A stretch of 64,000 nt of DNA from Haemophilus influenzae (GTDB taxonomy: Bacteria > Pseudomonadota > Gammaproteobacteria > Enterobacterales > Pasteurellaceae): the NCBI RefSeq assembly GCF_001457655.1, contig NZ_LN831035.1:1798001-1862000 (forward strand), read 5' to 3'. Under the pieces are notes generated by a model. The model was not told where the DNA came from. It searched no databases and saw only the letters and a list, made by a program, of their open reading frames with translations. The first letter of the stretch is position 1; every line of letters starts with the position of its first letter. Of this stretch, positions 1-12,193 are shown piece by piece. Both the position numbers and the translations under genes were made by a program.

Positions 1-1
1 A

Positions 2-25
2 TTGAACGAACTGTTGGCAAAATAA
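2..25 (+). other. possible 3' end of a gene entering from the left
   Basis: Frame 2 reads LNELLAK and then TAA at 23-25, which would suit the last codons of a plus-strand gene whose body lies left of the window. The convergent terminator that follows fits this. Seven codons are too few to identify a family, and another frame stays open to 78, so this is weak. Confidence 0.25.
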
Positions 26-85
26 TGAAAGTTTGCTTAGTGAAAAGAAAACTTATAAAGATATTACTTATAAGATGACTTGTTT

Positions 86-118
86 CATAAAAAATGCTCG
101 CACTTGGCGAGCATTTTT
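86..118. terminator. bidirectional intrinsic terminator
   Basis: The arms AATGCTCGC (93-101) and GCGAGCATT (107-115) pair around a 5-nt loop. There is a T run on the plus side and an A run (T run on the minus strand) on the other. It lies just past the stop of the minus-strand MFS gene and can also stop transcription arriving from the left. Confidence 0.8.
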
Positions 119-133
119 ATCTTTTATATTTTC

Positions 134-1357
134 TTAGTCTAAGGCTTTACCTTTTAATTCAGGGATTAAGAAAATTGTCGCTAACATATCAATTACGTAG
201 ATAATCGCAAGTAGAGCGATGGCCGTTTGGAAAGAGTAAGCAAGTACAACTGCGCCCACAACTACAGGTCCAAATCCCCCTACGGCACGACCAATATTGA
301 AAAGTACGTTTTGTGCCGTTGCTCGAGCTTCTGTTGGGTAGGCTTCCGCCATCAATGCACCGTAACCGCCCAGCATTCCGTTCACAAACATACCTAAAAA
401 TGCCCCAGCAAGAAGCATGATGTCAGGATCGGTAAGTTGTGAGTAAACCACGATACTTATCACTGCGCCTAATTGGAAAAGTAAGAAACTTGGTTTGCGT
501 CCGATTCGGTCGGCGAGTTGTCCGAAAATCCAAATGCCAGCCATCATGCCGCAGACGGTAACGGCGGTCCAAAGCCCAGATTTAGTTAAACTGAATCCAA
601 GTTGTTTTGATAAGAAATTAGGTAACCAAATCATAATGCCGTAATAACCGAAGTTTTGTACAGAAGTGAGTACGACGATACCAAGACTAATTTTGCTCGT
701 GGCTTTGTCTTTAATCAGAAGCTGGAATGAACGTAATTTATCAGTAAAGCTGGATTGCGTTGAAAGTGCGGTTTGTTTTTGAGTGAAAATTTCAGGTTCG
801 TGCAGATGAGAACGTAAGAACCAAGCGACAAATGCAGGGAAGATACCCACTAAGAACATTCCACGCCAGCCAATATGCGGGAGCAATAATGGTGTAAGCA
901 ACGCAGCACCTAACACACCAACTTGCCAACCCAATGCAACATAAGATGCTGCTTTCGCTCGGTGGCGTGCAGGCCATGCTTCTGCTGCTAGAGCCATCCC
1001 AATTCCAAATTCACCGCCTAAGCCAATACCAGCAATTGTGCGATAAATCAGTAAATCCCAATAACCTTGTGCAATCGCACATAAACCAGTAAACACCGCA
1101 AAAAGAAGAATAGTCCAAGTCAGTACGCGTACACGACCGTATTTATCGCTTAATGCACCAAATAAAATGCCGCCAAATACGGCACCAATCAGAGTCCAAG
1201 TTACGAGAGATCCACCTTGGGCGGGTGTTAGATTTAAGTCTGCGGAAATTGCACTAAGCATGAAACCTAAAATGAGAAGATCGAAACCGTCCATTGCATA
1301 GCCGACGGCAGAGCCAATTAAGGCTTTCCAGCCATAACTGTTTACTTTGTTTGTCAT
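134..1357 (-). CDS. MFS transporter (metabolite:H+ symporter type)
   Basis: A 407-residue inner-membrane protein with about 12 hydrophobic segments. The segment after TM2 carries the major facilitator signature GALSDKYGR (around residues 67-75), and the second half has the matching loop GQLADRIGRK. The N-terminal YAMDGFDLLILG and the GEFGIGMALAAEAWPARHR stretch resemble the aromatic-acid/sialate symporter branch of the MFS, so an organic-acid or sugar-acid substrate is likely, but the sequence does not fix it. AAAGGA precedes the ATG at a good distance. The gene is monocistronic between the cysK terminator and its own terminator. Old annotations of this locus as a sugar transporter are only family-level. 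Confidence 0.85.
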   Translation of the reverse strand: MTNKVNSYGWKALIGSAVGYAMDGFDLLILGFMLSAISADLNLTPAQGGSLVTWTLIGAVFGGILFGALSDKYGRVRVLTWTILLFAVFTGLCAIAQGYWDLLIYRTIAGIGLGGEFGIGMALAAEAWPARHRAKAASYVALGWQVGVLGAALLTPLLLPHIGWRGMFLVGIFPAFVAWFLRSHLHEPEIFTQKQTALSTQSSFTDKLRSFQLLIKDKATSKISLGIVVLTSVQNFGYYGIMIWLPNFLSKQLGFSLTKSGLWTAVTVCGMMAGIWIFGQLADRIGRKPSFLLFQLGAVISIVVYSQLTDPDIMLLAGAFLGMFVNGMLGGYGALMAEAYPTEARATAQNVLFNIGRAVGGFGPVVVGAVVLAYSFQTAIALLAIIYVIDMLATIFLIPELKGKALD

Positions 1358-1561
1358 GATGTGTCCTTTTGTTACTCGCGGGTAACATTTAAAGTGAAAA
1401 GAAAGATGATTAAAAATCGGTGGCTAGTTTACTGCATTAATAAAAAAATTCAATGAACAGAATATGAAAAGAAGAAAAAATTGATTTTGAATAAGAAGGA
1501 AAGGATAAAATAAGGGGATTAAACAATCTGATGTCATTCAGATTGAACTACTCTAGTCTTA

Positions 1562-1592
1562 ATAAAAGTGCGGTAAAAATTCACCGCACTTT
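1562..1592 (-). terminator. USS-pair terminator of cysK
   Basis: Two uptake signal sequences in inverted orientation (AAAAGTGCGGT at 1564-1574 and ACCGCACTTT at 1583-1592) form a strong stem just downstream of the cysK stop. In the minus-strand transcript the stem ends in a short U-rich stretch. Confidence 0.7.
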
Positions 1593-1604
1593 ATTCTTTT
1601 TTGT

Positions 1605-2555
1605 TTATCCCTCAATCCCTTCAAACAGTGCTGTGCTTAAGTAGCGTTCAGAAGCTGAAGGCAAAATAACAACAATGAGTTTATCGGCAAATTCTGGTAA
1701 TTTAGCTAAGCGATCTGCAGCCGCGACAGCTGCACCAGATGAAATACCTGCAAGAATGCCTTCTTCCGCCATTAAGCGACGAGCTGTGGCAAGTGCGGTA
1801 TCACTATCAACAGTTTCTACGCGATCAATAATAGATAAATCTAAATTTTTGGGAATGAAACCCGCACCGATACCTTGAATTTTGTGTGGACCTGGTTTTA
1901 CTTCTTCACCCGCTAAAGTTTGACTAATGACCGGAGATTCCACTGGCTCAACGGCAACAGAAGTGATTTGTTTACCAAAATCTAATTTAATCGCGCGAGA
2001 AATACCCGTAATCGAACCACCTGTTCCTACGCCAGCAACAACAACATCGACTTTGCCATCCGTATCTTTCCAAATTTCAGGCCCTGTTGTTTCTCGATGA
2101 ATTTGTGGGTTGGCTGGATTTTCAAATTGTTTAAGCATGACATAGCGGCTTGGATCAGAAGCAACAATTTCTTCTGCTTTCGCAATAGCACCTTTCATTC
2201 CTTTTGCACCTTCGGTAAGCACTAAATTTACACCCAATCCGCACAATAAGCGTTTTCTTTCAAGACTCATTGTTTCTGGCATAGTGAGCGTGATTTTATA
2301 ACCTCTAGCCGCCGCAACATAAGCCAAAGCAATGCCCGTGTTACCACTCGTTGCATCTACAATCTCTTTCCCTTTTGTGAGCGTGCCATCTTTTTCTGCT
2401 TGCCACACCATATTCGCCCCAATACGGCATTTTACGCTGTAGCTTGGGTTACGACCTTCAATTTTTACCACCACATTGCCGTTATGGCCAAAGTGTTTTA
2501 AACGCACAAGCGGCGTATTTCCGATAGAATAAGAATTGTCTGCATAAATTGTCAT
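1605..2555 (-). CDS. cysK: cysteine synthase A (O-acetylserine sulfhydrylase)
   Basis: A 316-residue fold-type II PLP enzyme that makes L-cysteine from O-acetylserine and sulfide in the cytoplasm. The PLP lysine is K42 in [11 protein letters not shown]. The substrate loop TSGNTG is at about 68-73, and the phosphate-binding glycine loop GVGTGGS is at about 176-182. The length matches CysK rather than the slightly shorter CysM. It lies upstream of the MFS gene and downstream of cysZ on the same strand, so sulfate uptake and sulfide fixation sit together. GGGAAAT before the ATG can serve as a ribosome site. It ends at a USS-pair terminator. Confidence 0.97.
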   Translation of the reverse strand: MTIYADNSYSIGNTPLVRLKHFGHNGNVVVKIEGRNPSYSVKCRIGANMVWQAEKDGTLTKGKEIVDATSGNTGIALAYVAAARGYKITLTMPETMSLERKRLLCGLGVNLVLTEGAKGMKGAIAKAEEIVASDPSRYVMLKQFENPANPQIHRETTGPEIWKDTDGKVDVVVAGVGTGGSITGISRAIKLDFGKQITSVAVEPVESPVISQTLAGEEVKPGPHKIQGIGAGFIPKNLDLSIIDRVETVDSDTALATARRLMAEEGILAGISSGAAVAAADRLAKLPEFADKLIVVILPSASERYLSTALFEGIEG

Positions 2556-2653
2556 AATATTTCCCTTTCGTTGGACTTCGTTAATGTTGGTTTATTTATA
2601 GTACCGCACTTTTGATTAAAAAAATAGTTATTTGATCTATTTATAACTGTAGG

Positions 2654-3472
2654 CTATTTAACAATCCCTGTATTTTCTGAACGAACATCAAGCCCCGTTT
2701 GAGAGGAAAAAGATCTATTCATATTAAAACCTAAGTCATTACGATAATTTTCCACCCACATCAGCGTCGCACCACATACTGCAACAGGCATAATTAATAA
2801 ATTAATCACTGGCACAAATGTGCAACAAGTAACCAATCCACCAAAAGTTAAACTTTGAGTTCGTTGATTGCCAAGTGCATTTTTCATGATATCAAAAGAG
2901 ACTTTGTGATTATCAAAAGGATAATCACAATATTGAATTGCCATCATCCAACAAGTGAACAAGAAAGTAAGTACTGGCACGATGGTTTGCCCAACCAGAG
3001 GAATAAAACTCAGTAAAAATAAGGCGATAATTTTGGGTAGGCTATAACGTAATTTTTGCCACTCTCGAGCAAGCATACGAGGCACATCCCTCATTATATC
3101 CACGAGACTATCATCATTAATATTTTCCTCCGTCAGCATTTTTTCTACTTTTTCCGCCAACAAACCATTAAAGGGGGCTGCGATAAAGCCAGAAAACGTG
3201 GTAAAAGTAAAATAAAAGAGCAATAAAATCGTTAAAATCGAAAGTGTCAGTAAAATGACACTGAGAAAACTAAGCCAATCTGGAATAAAATTCATCACCC
3301 AATCAATAGCACTGCTGATTTGGCTAATAAAAAGCCAAAATAAACCACAAAGCAAAATGGTATTGAGCAAAATTGGAATAATAACAAACCGACGCAAACC
3401 TTTTTGTGTGATGAAATGCCAGCCCATCACAAAATAGTGGAAACCAGATTTTAATTCATTAAGATTTAACAT
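2654..3472 (-). CDS. cysZ: sulfate transporter CysZ
   Basis: A 272-residue inner-membrane protein of the CysZ family (EI24-like fold), which moves sulfate into the cytoplasm for cysteine synthesis. The N-terminus [25 protein letters not shown] is typical of the family. It is followed by about six hydrophobic segments and the internal motif [20 protein letters not shown]. It lies 98 bp upstream of cysK in the same direction, supporting a joint role. The ATG is preceded by AAAGGAAAG. The start region is divergent from zipA, the same arrangement as in enterobacteria. Confidence 0.95.
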   Translation of the reverse strand: MLNLNELKSGFHYFVMGWHFITQKGLRRFVIIPILLNTILLCGLFWLFISQISSAIDWVMNFIPDWLSFLSVILLTLSILTILLLFYFTFTTFSGFIAAPFNGLLAEKVEKMLTEENINDDSLVDIMRDVPRMLAREWQKLRYSLPKIIALFLLSFIPLVGQTIVPVLTFLFTCWMMAIQYCDYPFDNHKVSFDIMKNALGNQRTQSLTFGGLVTCCTFVPVINLLIMPVAVCGATLMWVENYRNDLGFNMNRSFSSQTGLDVRSENTGIVK

Positions 3473-3624
3473 TTTTCTTTCCTTTCAATAAAAATATGCT
3501 TAAAACAGACCGCACTTTTCCTTTAAAATTCCACACTTTGAAGTATTTTTTCACCTACTGAAATATGGTAGCATTAGCACCATTTATAGCACTCTCGCCG
3601 AACTATCGCGCGTAAGGAATAAAA

Positions 3625-4611
3625 ATGGATTTAAATACAATTTTGATTATTGTGGGTATCGTAGCACTTGTCGCCTTAATCGTACACGGATTATGGTCAA
3701 ATCGTCGTGAGAAATCAAAATATTTTGATAAAGCCAATAAATTTGACCGCACTTCTCCAACATCTAGATCCCATACGCAAGAAGAAATGGTACAGCCAAA
3801 CAATATTTCGCCGAATACCTATGTGGAAAATGGGCATACACCAATTTCTCAACCGACCACAGAAAAATTACCATCAGAAGCTGAATTGATCGATTATCGC
3901 CAAAGCGATAAAAGTGTGGATGACATCAAAATTTCTATTCCTAACACGCAACCTATTTATGATATGGGGAATCATCGTTCCGAGCCAATACAACCAACGC
4001 AACCTCAATACGATATGCCAACCGCAAATAATGTCGCAAGTATGACCTTAGAACAACTTGAAGCACAAAGTCAAAATGTTGGTTTTAATGGCATTAATTC
4101 ATCATCGCCAGAATTAAGAGTGCAGCTTGCAGAATTATCTCACGAAGAACATCAAGTAGACTACAACCTCTCGTTCAATGAACCAAAAGCAGAAACGACA
4201 GCTCAGCCAAAACAAACAACTGGCTATATTCAACTTTATCTTATTCCAAAATCTAGCGAAGAATTTAATGGTGCTAAATTGGTGCAGGCTCTTGAAAACT
4301 TGGGTTTTATCTTGGGTAAAGATGAAATGTATCATCGTCACTTAGATTTAAGTGTGGCAAGTCCCGTGCTTTTTAGTGTGGCAAATTTAGAACAACCCGG
4401 CACATTCAATGCTTATAACTTAGCGGAATTTAACACCATAGGAATTGTATTATTTATGCAATTGCCCTCTCCAGGTAATAATCTTGCTAATTTACGTATG
4501 ATGATGCGTGCTGCCCATACATTAGCCGAAGATTTACAAGGTGTTATACTGACTGAAGAACAAGAAATTTTTGATGCAAATGCAGAGCAAGCCTATCTTG
4601 CTCGAGTGTAA
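3625..4611 (+). CDS. zipA: cell division protein ZipA
   Basis: A 328-residue essential division protein that tethers FtsZ polymers to the inner membrane. Residues 5-24 form a single N-terminal membrane anchor with no cleavage site. A basic patch ([18 protein letters not shown]) follows. A long low-complexity linker rich in Q, P and T runs to about residue 190, and the C-terminal FtsZ-binding domain starts near [17 protein letters not shown]. This order is diagnostic of ZipA. The start is supported by TAAGGAA upstream. It lies next to ligA on the same strand, as in other gammaproteobacteria. Confidence 0.96.
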
Positions 4612-4628
4612 ATTCATACCTTAAATTT

Positions 4629-6735
<2,107 letters not shown>

Positions 6736-6739
6736 TTTT

Positions 6740-7039
6740 TTATCTAAAATAGTGATAATTATAATGATACCCGACGCTTGGTGTAACTGGAAGAACAGGC
6801 AATACACGTCTTGTTCTCGTTTTAACTTTATTGTCACTTTGGTTTAATTTTAAACTTGTATCAATTTGTTGCGTTATTTTATCCTTTTGAGTTTGTGTAA
6901 CAGTATTACCACTAATAACTCGAGCATTATATTCTTGCACAGTTTTCATATCGTAAACACCGCCACCAATTTGTTCTGGTTGAGATGAACATGCTGCTAA
7001 ACCTAAAATTACACAACTAACAAAAACTATTTTTCTCAT
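6740..7039 (-). CDS. small lipoprotein, function unknown
   Basis: A 99-residue protein with a lipoprotein signal peptide: basic start MRKIVF, hydrophobic core, and lipobox LAAC with the cysteine near residue 17. It is therefore lipidated and anchored to an envelope membrane. The mature part is polar (Q/T/K-rich) and ends in an aromatic, His-rich tail (VGYHYNYHYFR). I recognise no domain. The start at 7039 is preferred over the ATG 9 bp upstream because TAGGA is well spaced only for the inner ATG. It follows the secreted-protein gene at 7050 with almost no gap, so the two are probably co-transcribed. Confidence 0.7.
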   Translation of the reverse strand: MRKIVFVSCVILGLAACSSQPEQIGGGVYDMKTVQEYNARVISGNTVTQTQKDKITQQIDTSLKLNQSDNKVKTRTRRVLPVLPVTPSVGYHYNYHYFR

Positions 7040-7049
7040 TAAATACATC

Positions 7050-7569
7050 CTATTTACAAATTACGTCAGTTAATACAGCCCTACCTTCTGATACATAATT
7101 CGCTGCTTTTTCCTTTAATTTTTTATTTTCTTGTGCCTGAATACACTTAGACAAATCTTTGTCTGTAATTGAATAAACAGGCACATAACTTAAATTTTGA
7201 GGATCTTTTTGGTTATAAATAGTTGCACCAACCACACTGCCATAGAATTCTCCTCTATTGTCTGGATAAAGATAATGGTAAGTCGAATTTGTGTAATCTA
7301 CACCTCTTGTAATCTTAAATCCCTGACAAATTCCAGCTGGAGATTCATAAATACTTTCTGATGAAGTGGTTTCATCTATTTTATAAACTTTAAATTCAAT
7401 ACTTTGAGCTAGTTTTTGAGCATCATTATTTGAAACATCGGAATTAAATGCTTTTTTATCTTCAGAATCAACTGCACTAGAATCATTTTCTGCAATCGAA
7501 AATTGTGAAGTAAATAAACTTCCAATAATGACGCAGAACAAAGAAAAAAGTGCAATTTTTATTATTCAT
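7050..7569 (-). pseudogene. secreted protein with frameshifted signal peptide
   Basis: From TTG 7541 the frame gives a 163-residue product beginning in the middle of a signal peptide (SLFCVIIGSLFTSQFSIA). The only ATG with a good ribosome site (AAAGGAACGAG, ATG at 7567-7569) is one nucleotide out of phase with it. Removing one A from the A5 tract (7556-7560) would give MNNKIALFSLFCVIIGS, a normal export signal. The mature part has four cysteines and no domain I recognise. Either this strain carries a +1 frameshift, translation slips on the A tract, or a weak alternative start is used. It is paired with the lipoprotein gene downstream. Confidence 0.6.
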
Positions 7570-7661
7570 TTCTCGTTCCTTTAGTACTTTATTAAATGCT
7601 AATCTGTTCGACTACGAATAATTTTTTCGCACTATATCAAAAAGTCTTATAACGTACTAGG

Positions 7662-8579
7662 TTATTTTTCGGGAGTGATACTTTTTGATTTTTCTTCATT
7701 TTGCGCTTCTAAAGCATCACGCGCGGTACGAATACTTTTTTCAATTAATGGAACTCGCTCATCATCTTTCGGCATTAAGCGTAGCATCATCGCCCAAGTC
7801 ACTGCCGCCATTTTATAATCTTCTGTTTCAAAATAACGGAATGCGAGTAAACTCAATGCTTCAATGTTAGTGTGTTCTTGACGAATCACTTCACGCAATA
7901 AATTGCCACCTTTAAGTTTATCAGTCGCATCTTCAGAAAACATCAATATACGAGCATAGCCTAATTTATATTGCACATTATCTGGTTCAAGTTTATTAGC
8001 CTTTTGATAGCTATCGAATGCCAAACGTGCATCACCTAAATTCATCCCAATTTGACCGAGCATCCACCATTTTTTAGCATCAGTTGGATTTTTTTGCAAA
8101 TCGATTCGAAGTGCGGTAGAAAATTGCTGCATTTCTGCATCAGAAAATGGATTTTTATCTTCATCTTTCATTCGGTCAAAGAAATAGGGCAATTTCGCAT
8201 AAGTTTGCTCTAACATTGATTCGGCTTGCCAAGATCCCACCATAAAATAAGAAGAACCTGCGATAATTCCTAACGCTAATACACCAGAGACAAACCAAAT
8301 TTTTCCATAAGATTTGCCAGAATAATCCACATTCTCTTGAACCTTGCTCGGTACATCATCAAGCAAGGTTTTCTGTAATTCTTGTTTGAGTTGCTCAACA
8401 TTTTCAACTAAACCTTGGGAATTATCTTGCTCAATTTCTTCCAAGCGTGAGAAATATAACGCCTTATTTAAATCATCACGTTTTTGCCCATGTTTCGCTT
8501 TAAATTGACGTAATAAAGGATAAAAACAAATTAACGCCACAACTAAAGTGGTTAAGATAAAAATTAATGTAAAATTCAT
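7662..8579 (-). CDS. ccmI: cytochrome c maturation protein CcmI (TPR)
   Basis: A 305-residue CcmI/CycH-type subunit of the cytochrome c haem-lyase complex. Two N-terminal membrane segments (residues about 3-20 and 95-115) flank a cytoplasmic loop with a leucine-zipper-like stretch. The C-terminal periplasmic part contains TPR-like repeats (KKWWMLGQIGMNLGDARLAFDSYQKANKLEPDN) that hold apocytochrome c. The ATG directly abuts the ccmH stop codon (TAGATG) with AAGGAT upstream, so it is translationally coupled. It is the last gene of the ccm operon. NrfG is a shorter relative, but the N-terminal half favours CcmI. Confidence 0.9.
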   Translation of the reverse strand: MNFTLIFILTTLVVALICFYPLLRQFKAKHGQKRDDLNKALYFSRLEEIEQDNSQGLVENVEQLKQELQKTLLDDVPSKVQENVDYSGKSYGKIWFVSGVLALGIIAGSSYFMVGSWQAESMLEQTYAKLPYFFDRMKDEDKNPFSDAEMQQFSTALRIDLQKNPTDAKKWWMLGQIGMNLGDARLAFDSYQKANKLEPDNVQYKLGYARILMFSEDATDKLKGGNLLREVIRQEHTNIEALSLLAFRYFETEDYKMAAVTWAMMLRLMPKDDERVPLIEKSIRTARDALEAQNEEKSKSITPEK

Positions 8580-9041
8580 CTATTTATCCTTGTTTAATAA
8601 TTCTGCCAAACGCGCATTATCTTCATCCGTTAAAACCTCTTGGGATTTCACCGCACTTTGGGTTTTAGGTTTGCGTCTTAATAAAAACACCACGCCTAAC
8701 AACACAAGCAATAATGGCGCAATCCATAGCACTAATGTACTCGCTGTTATAGGAGGATCATAGGTTACAAAATTGCCGTAACGTGCCACCATATAATCCA
8801 CTACGTCATTTTTCGATTTGCCTTCTTGTAAAAGCTCAAATACTTTGCCACGCATATCCACAGCGATAGTCGCATTGGAATCCGCAATATTGTTATTTTG
8901 ACATTGAGGACAACGCAAAGATTGTGTTAATTGGTGGTAATCACTCTCTTGCTGTGGAGAACTAAAATTTAATGCGTCAATAGCTGAAAACGCCACTGAG
9001 CTAAACAAAAATGCGGTCAAAAATAACCATGTTTTTTTCAT
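8580..9041 (-). CDS. ccmH: cytochrome c maturation protein CcmH (thiol-disulfide)
   Basis: A 153-residue protein with an N-terminal signal or anchor segment, a periplasmic CcmH domain holding the redox motif LRCPQCQNNN (C44, C47), and one membrane segment near residues 100-122. It keeps apocytochrome haem-binding cysteines reduced for ligation. It is the short H-only form. The TPR half found fused in E. coli CcmH is here the separate ccmI gene. The start overlaps the ccmG stop by one base (TAATG), so the two are coupled. Confidence 0.93.
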   Translation of the reverse strand: MKKTWLFLTAFLFSSVAFSAIDALNFSSPQQESDYHQLTQSLRCPQCQNNNIADSNATIAVDMRGKVFELLQEGKSKNDVVDYMVARYGNFVTYDPPITASTLVLWIAPLLLVLLGVVFLLRRKPKTQSAVKSQEVLTDEDNARLAELLNKDK

Positions 9042-9586
9042 TATTGTTGCTCCGAAAGTTTGTCATAAATTGGTTTTAAAGTCTGAGTCCAAAATTTTTC
9101 GTTTACATCTCCAGCATAACGATAATGAATCACGCCTTTTCCATCTACAATGAACGTTTCTGGCGCACCATATACCCCTAAATCCAAACCGAAAGAACCT
9201 TTTTCATCTTTTAAAACAACTTGATAAGGATTGCCAAGATCTTTTAACCACTTCATTGCTTTAGGTGATTCATCTTTATAATCTAAACCGATAATTCTCA
9301 CACCCTCTTTAGCAAGTTTGTTTAAATATTGATGTTCGGCATAACAAGTCGGACACCAAGTCGCCCATACGTTAAGCAAAACTGGCTTACCTTGTTGAAA
9401 CAATTCGTTCGTGTAAGCTTTATTTTCAAACAACTCCGTCAAATTTTTTTCTGGCACAGGCTTTCCAACCAAAGCTGACTCTAATGCTTTAATATCTTCG
9501 CCTTGTGCATTACGTTTTAATTGCACTAAAAAGGCAATTGTTATCGATAAAAAGAGAATAAGAGGAACGAGTAATTTTTTTTTCAT
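9041..9586 (-). CDS. ccmG: thiol:disulfide interchange protein CcmG/DsbE
   Basis: A 181-residue membrane-anchored, periplasmic thioredoxin-like protein. An N-terminal anchor (residues about 4-21) is followed by a thioredoxin fold with the active site WATWCPTC (C78, C81) and the acidic, CcmG-type insertion before YGAPETFIVDG, which carries the cis-proline. It reduces apocytochrome c or CcmH during haem attachment. It lies between ccmF and ccmH, separated from ccmF by an unusual 142-bp hairpin region. Confidence 0.95.
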   Translation of the reverse strand: MKKKLLVPLILFLSITIAFLVQLKRNAQGEDIKALESALVGKPVPEKNLTELFENKAYTNELFQQGKPVLLNVWATWCPTCYAEHQYLNKLAKEGVRIIGLDYKDESPKAMKWLKDLGNPYQVVLKDEKGSFGLDLGVYGAPETFIVDGKGVIHYRYAGDVNEKFWTQTLKPIYDKLSEQQ

Positions 9587-9610
9587 TTTTTACCGCACTT
9601 TAAAATTAGT

Positions 9611-9720
9611 GCCTAGGGTAAGTATACCCTAGGCTAGTAAAAGTATAGCCTCTTTGAGGCTAGTTGAAATTCCCCAAAGGGGAACCATTTCAATTAGCCA
9701 TGGGTATACCTACCCATGGC
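9611..9720. repeat. cluster of four dyad hairpins between ccmF and ccmG
   Basis: Four palindromes fill the space. The first has 10-bp perfect arms GCCTAGGGTA/TACCCTAGGC (9611-9620, 9625-9634). The second is TAGCCTC/GAGGCTA (9646-9662). The third is TTCCCC/GGGGAA (9670-9684), enclosed by a near-perfect 12-bp outer stem (9658-9669 with 9688-9699). The fourth has 10-bp perfect arms GCCATGGGTA/TACCCATGGC (9697-9706, 9711-9720). The two outer palindromes resemble each other. None is followed by a T run, so this is not a simple terminator. Confidence 0.8.
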
Positions 9721-9728
9721 AGTATAAA

Positions 9729-11675
9729 CTATTTCTTCAACAACACATTAAACCGATAGCGTCGATCGAACATGCACAACAATCCACCTAACGCCATAAA
9801 TAAGCCGCCAATCCAAATCCAGCGAATAAATGGCTTGTAATATAAGCGTAACGCCCAAGAATTGTCCTCAAGTTTTTCGCCAAGTGCCACATAAAGGTCA
9901 CGAGTTAAACCACCAGCAATTGCGGCTTCTGTCATAGACATCCGACTTACTGTGTAAAAACGTTTTTCTGCGAATAAACTTGTCTCTGGTTGCCCATCTT
10001 TCGAAATATCAATTTGAGCTTTTCCACCAATATAGTTTGGACCATTTTCATCCGTCACACCAGCGAATTTAAAATCGTAACGACCAATTTGTGCGTTCTC
10101 GCCAACTTTCATTCTCACATCACGTTCTACGCTAAAGTTTTGGCTAAATGCGATCCCCCAAACAGTCATAGCTACGCCTAAGTGAGCTAACATCATTCCC
10201 CAATGAGAACGAGATAGTTTGCGTACGCCAACAAAGAATGATTCACGATGCGTCGCACGTTGTTGCAATTCATAAAGCACAAGTAACACAATAATCACAG
10301 TCATCATTGAACCAAGCACTGAACTCACGGTAATTTTATCTTGCAAGAAATAAGGTAACGCAAAACCTGCAATCAGCATAACAAATACGCTGATAACAAC
10401 AGGCGTACGAATTGCAGAAAATTGGTCTCTACGCCATTTCACTAAAGGTCCAATACCAAGCAATAATGCAAATGGTGTCATAATAATTAAGAACATTTGA
10501 TCAAAGAACGGCGCACCAATAGAAATAGAGCCTAAACCAAGTTGTTTGTGAACGAGTGGTAACAACGTTCCTAAGAATACAACGCAAAGTGCGGTCATTA
10601 ATAAGATATTATTCAATAACAACATACTTTCACGTGAATAGCGTTCTGCATTATCACGAGAACGAATTTGACTGCCTTTATACGCATAGAGTGCAAGCGA
10701 ACCGCCAATTACCACAACGAGGTAAGCCAAAATATACAAACCACGAGTTGGATCCGATGCAAATGCGTGAACTGAAACTAAGATACCAGAACGAACTAAG
10801 AAGGTGCCGAGCAGACAAAGTGAAAAGGCTAAAATCGCAAGTAATACCGTCCAAGCTTTGAAAGAACCTCGTTTTTCTGTCACAGAAAGAGAGTGAATCA
10901 ATGCAGTACCAGCAAGCCACGGCATAAACGATGAGTTTTCTACTGGATCCCAGAACCACCAGCCCCCCCAGCCAAGCTCATAATAAGCCCACCAAGAACC
11001 GAGTACGATACCTAAAGTTAAAAACACCCAAGCAGCAAGCGTCCAAGGACGTGACCAACGCGCCCAAGCTGAATCTAATTTTCCAGTCATTAAGGATGCT
11101 ATCGCAAACGCAAATGCCACCGAAAAACCCACATAGCCCATATAAAGTAATGGAGGGTGGAAAATCAAGCCTACATCTTGCAACATTGGATTAAGTTCTT
11201 TTCCATCTACTGGGAAATCAGGGAAAGTACGCGTGAAAGGATTTGAGGTAAACAAGACGAACAATACAAAACCGACGCTAATAATCCCCATAATACCAAG
11301 CACGCGAGCAACCGCTTCTTGGGGTAAATGTTTACTCAATAAAGCAACGGCAAATGACCAAACCGCCAGTAACCAAATCCACAGTAACAAAGAGCCTTCA
11401 TGGGAACCCCATACCGCAGATAAACGATAATAAATGGGTAAAGTAGTATTAGAATTATTTACAATATATTGCACGCTAAAATCATTGACTGCGAATAAAT
11501 AAAATAGCGCAGCAAAAGCAATGCTTAGGCTTGCAAATAAACCATAAGTCATTGGGCGAGCTAATGCCATTAATTGTACATTGCCCTTTTCCGCCCCCCA
11601 CAAAGGGAAAATCGCCAACATAAGCGATACAGCTAAACTTAAAGCCAGCGCATAATTTCCTAATTCAGCAATCAT
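9729..11675 (-). CDS. ccmF: haem lyase subunit CcmF
   Basis: A 648-residue polytopic inner-membrane protein, the core of the cytochrome c haem lyase that joins haem to CxxCH cysteines in the periplasm. The tryptophan-rich WWD signature [19 protein letters not shown] lies near residues 235-255. About 14-15 hydrophobic segments and a periplasmic domain before the last membrane helix are as expected. It overlaps ccmE by 4 bp. All neighbours belong to the same pathway. Confidence 0.97.
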   Translation of the reverse strand: MIAELGNYALALSLAVSLMLAIFPLWGAEKGNVQLMALARPMTYGLFASLSIAFAALFYLFAVNDFSVQYIVNNSNTTLPIYYRLSAVWGSHEGSLLLWIWLLAVWSFAVALLSKHLPQEAVARVLGIMGIISVGFVLFVLFTSNPFTRTFPDFPVDGKELNPMLQDVGLIFHPPLLYMGYVGFSVAFAFAIASLMTGKLDSAWARWSRPWTLAAWVFLTLGIVLGSWWAYYELGWGGWWFWDPVENSSFMPWLAGTALIHSLSVTEKRGSFKAWTVLLAILAFSLCLLGTFLVRSGILVSVHAFASDPTRGLYILAYLVVVIGGSLALYAYKGSQIRSRDNAERYSRESMLLLNNILLMTALCVVFLGTLLPLVHKQLGLGSISIGAPFFDQMFLIIMTPFALLLGIGPLVKWRRDQFSAIRTPVVISVFVMLIAGFALPYFLQDKITVSSVLGSMMTVIIVLLVLYELQQRATHRESFFVGVRKLSRSHWGMMLAHLGVAMTVWGIAFSQNFSVERDVRMKVGENAQIGRYDFKFAGVTDENGPNYIGGKAQIDISKDGQPETSLFAEKRFYTVSRMSMTEAAIAGGLTRDLYVALGEKLEDNSWALRLYYKPFIRWIWIGGLFMALGGLLCMFDRRYRFNVLLKK

Positions 11676-12193
11676 TTTGCGCCTTCTTTTTCTTGACGAT
11701 CACGCTCACTTTCGCCTTTTAAATCTGCTGCCTTAATCCCCATTGGTTTATGTACTTTTTGCATTTTTTCGCCTAATTCTGGCGGCACATAATTTTCATC
11801 GTGTTTAGCCAATACTTCTGTCGCGCTTAAAACCGCTGACTGAGTTAATACGCCTTGAGCCACAATCCCCTGCCCTTCACGGAAAAGATCTGGCAAAATG
11901 CCTTCATATTCAACAGTGATCGCAGGACCAATATCATTTAAATCGAACCGCACTTTTAAGCTTTTTGGATCACGCACTACCGTGCCTTCAACCACCATAC
12001 CGCCAACACGAATACGCTGCCCCACTTCAGGTTTTTGATTCGGATTATTATCCTTACCTTGAATCACTTCAGATGGCGTATAAAACAAGTCGATATTTTG
12101 ACGTAATGCATACAGCATCAATCCACTTGCAATAGCAATGCCGAGCACAACAAAAATGACTAATTTAAATCTGGATTTACGTCTTGGATTCAT
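11672..12193 (-). CDS. ccmE: haem chaperone CcmE
   Basis: A 173-residue membrane-anchored periplasmic haem carrier. One N-terminal membrane helix (residues 11-29) is followed by an OB-fold and the conserved motif [11 protein letters not shown], in which H131 forms the covalent bond to haem. It takes haem released by CcmABCD and hands it to CcmF/H. It overlaps both neighbours by 4 bp. The C-terminal tail is lysine- and glutamate-rich, as usual for the family. Confidence 0.97.
   Translation of the reverse strand: MNPRRKSRFKLVIFVVLGIAIASGLMLYALRQNIDLFYTPSEVIQGKDNNPNQKPEVGQRIRVGGMVVEGTVVRDPKSLKVRFDLNDIGPAITVEYEGILPDLFREGQGIVAQGVLTQSAVLSATEVLAKHDENYVPPELGEKMQKVHKPMGIKAADLKGESERDRQEKEGAK

Noticed and set aside
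9611..9720. CRISPR or simple terminator
   Set aside because: Only four different hairpins with no spacer pattern and no T run after them.
10556..10959. Open frames opposite ccmF
   Set aside because: They lie fully inside a well-supported ccmF gene in other frames, with no ribosome site or family match.
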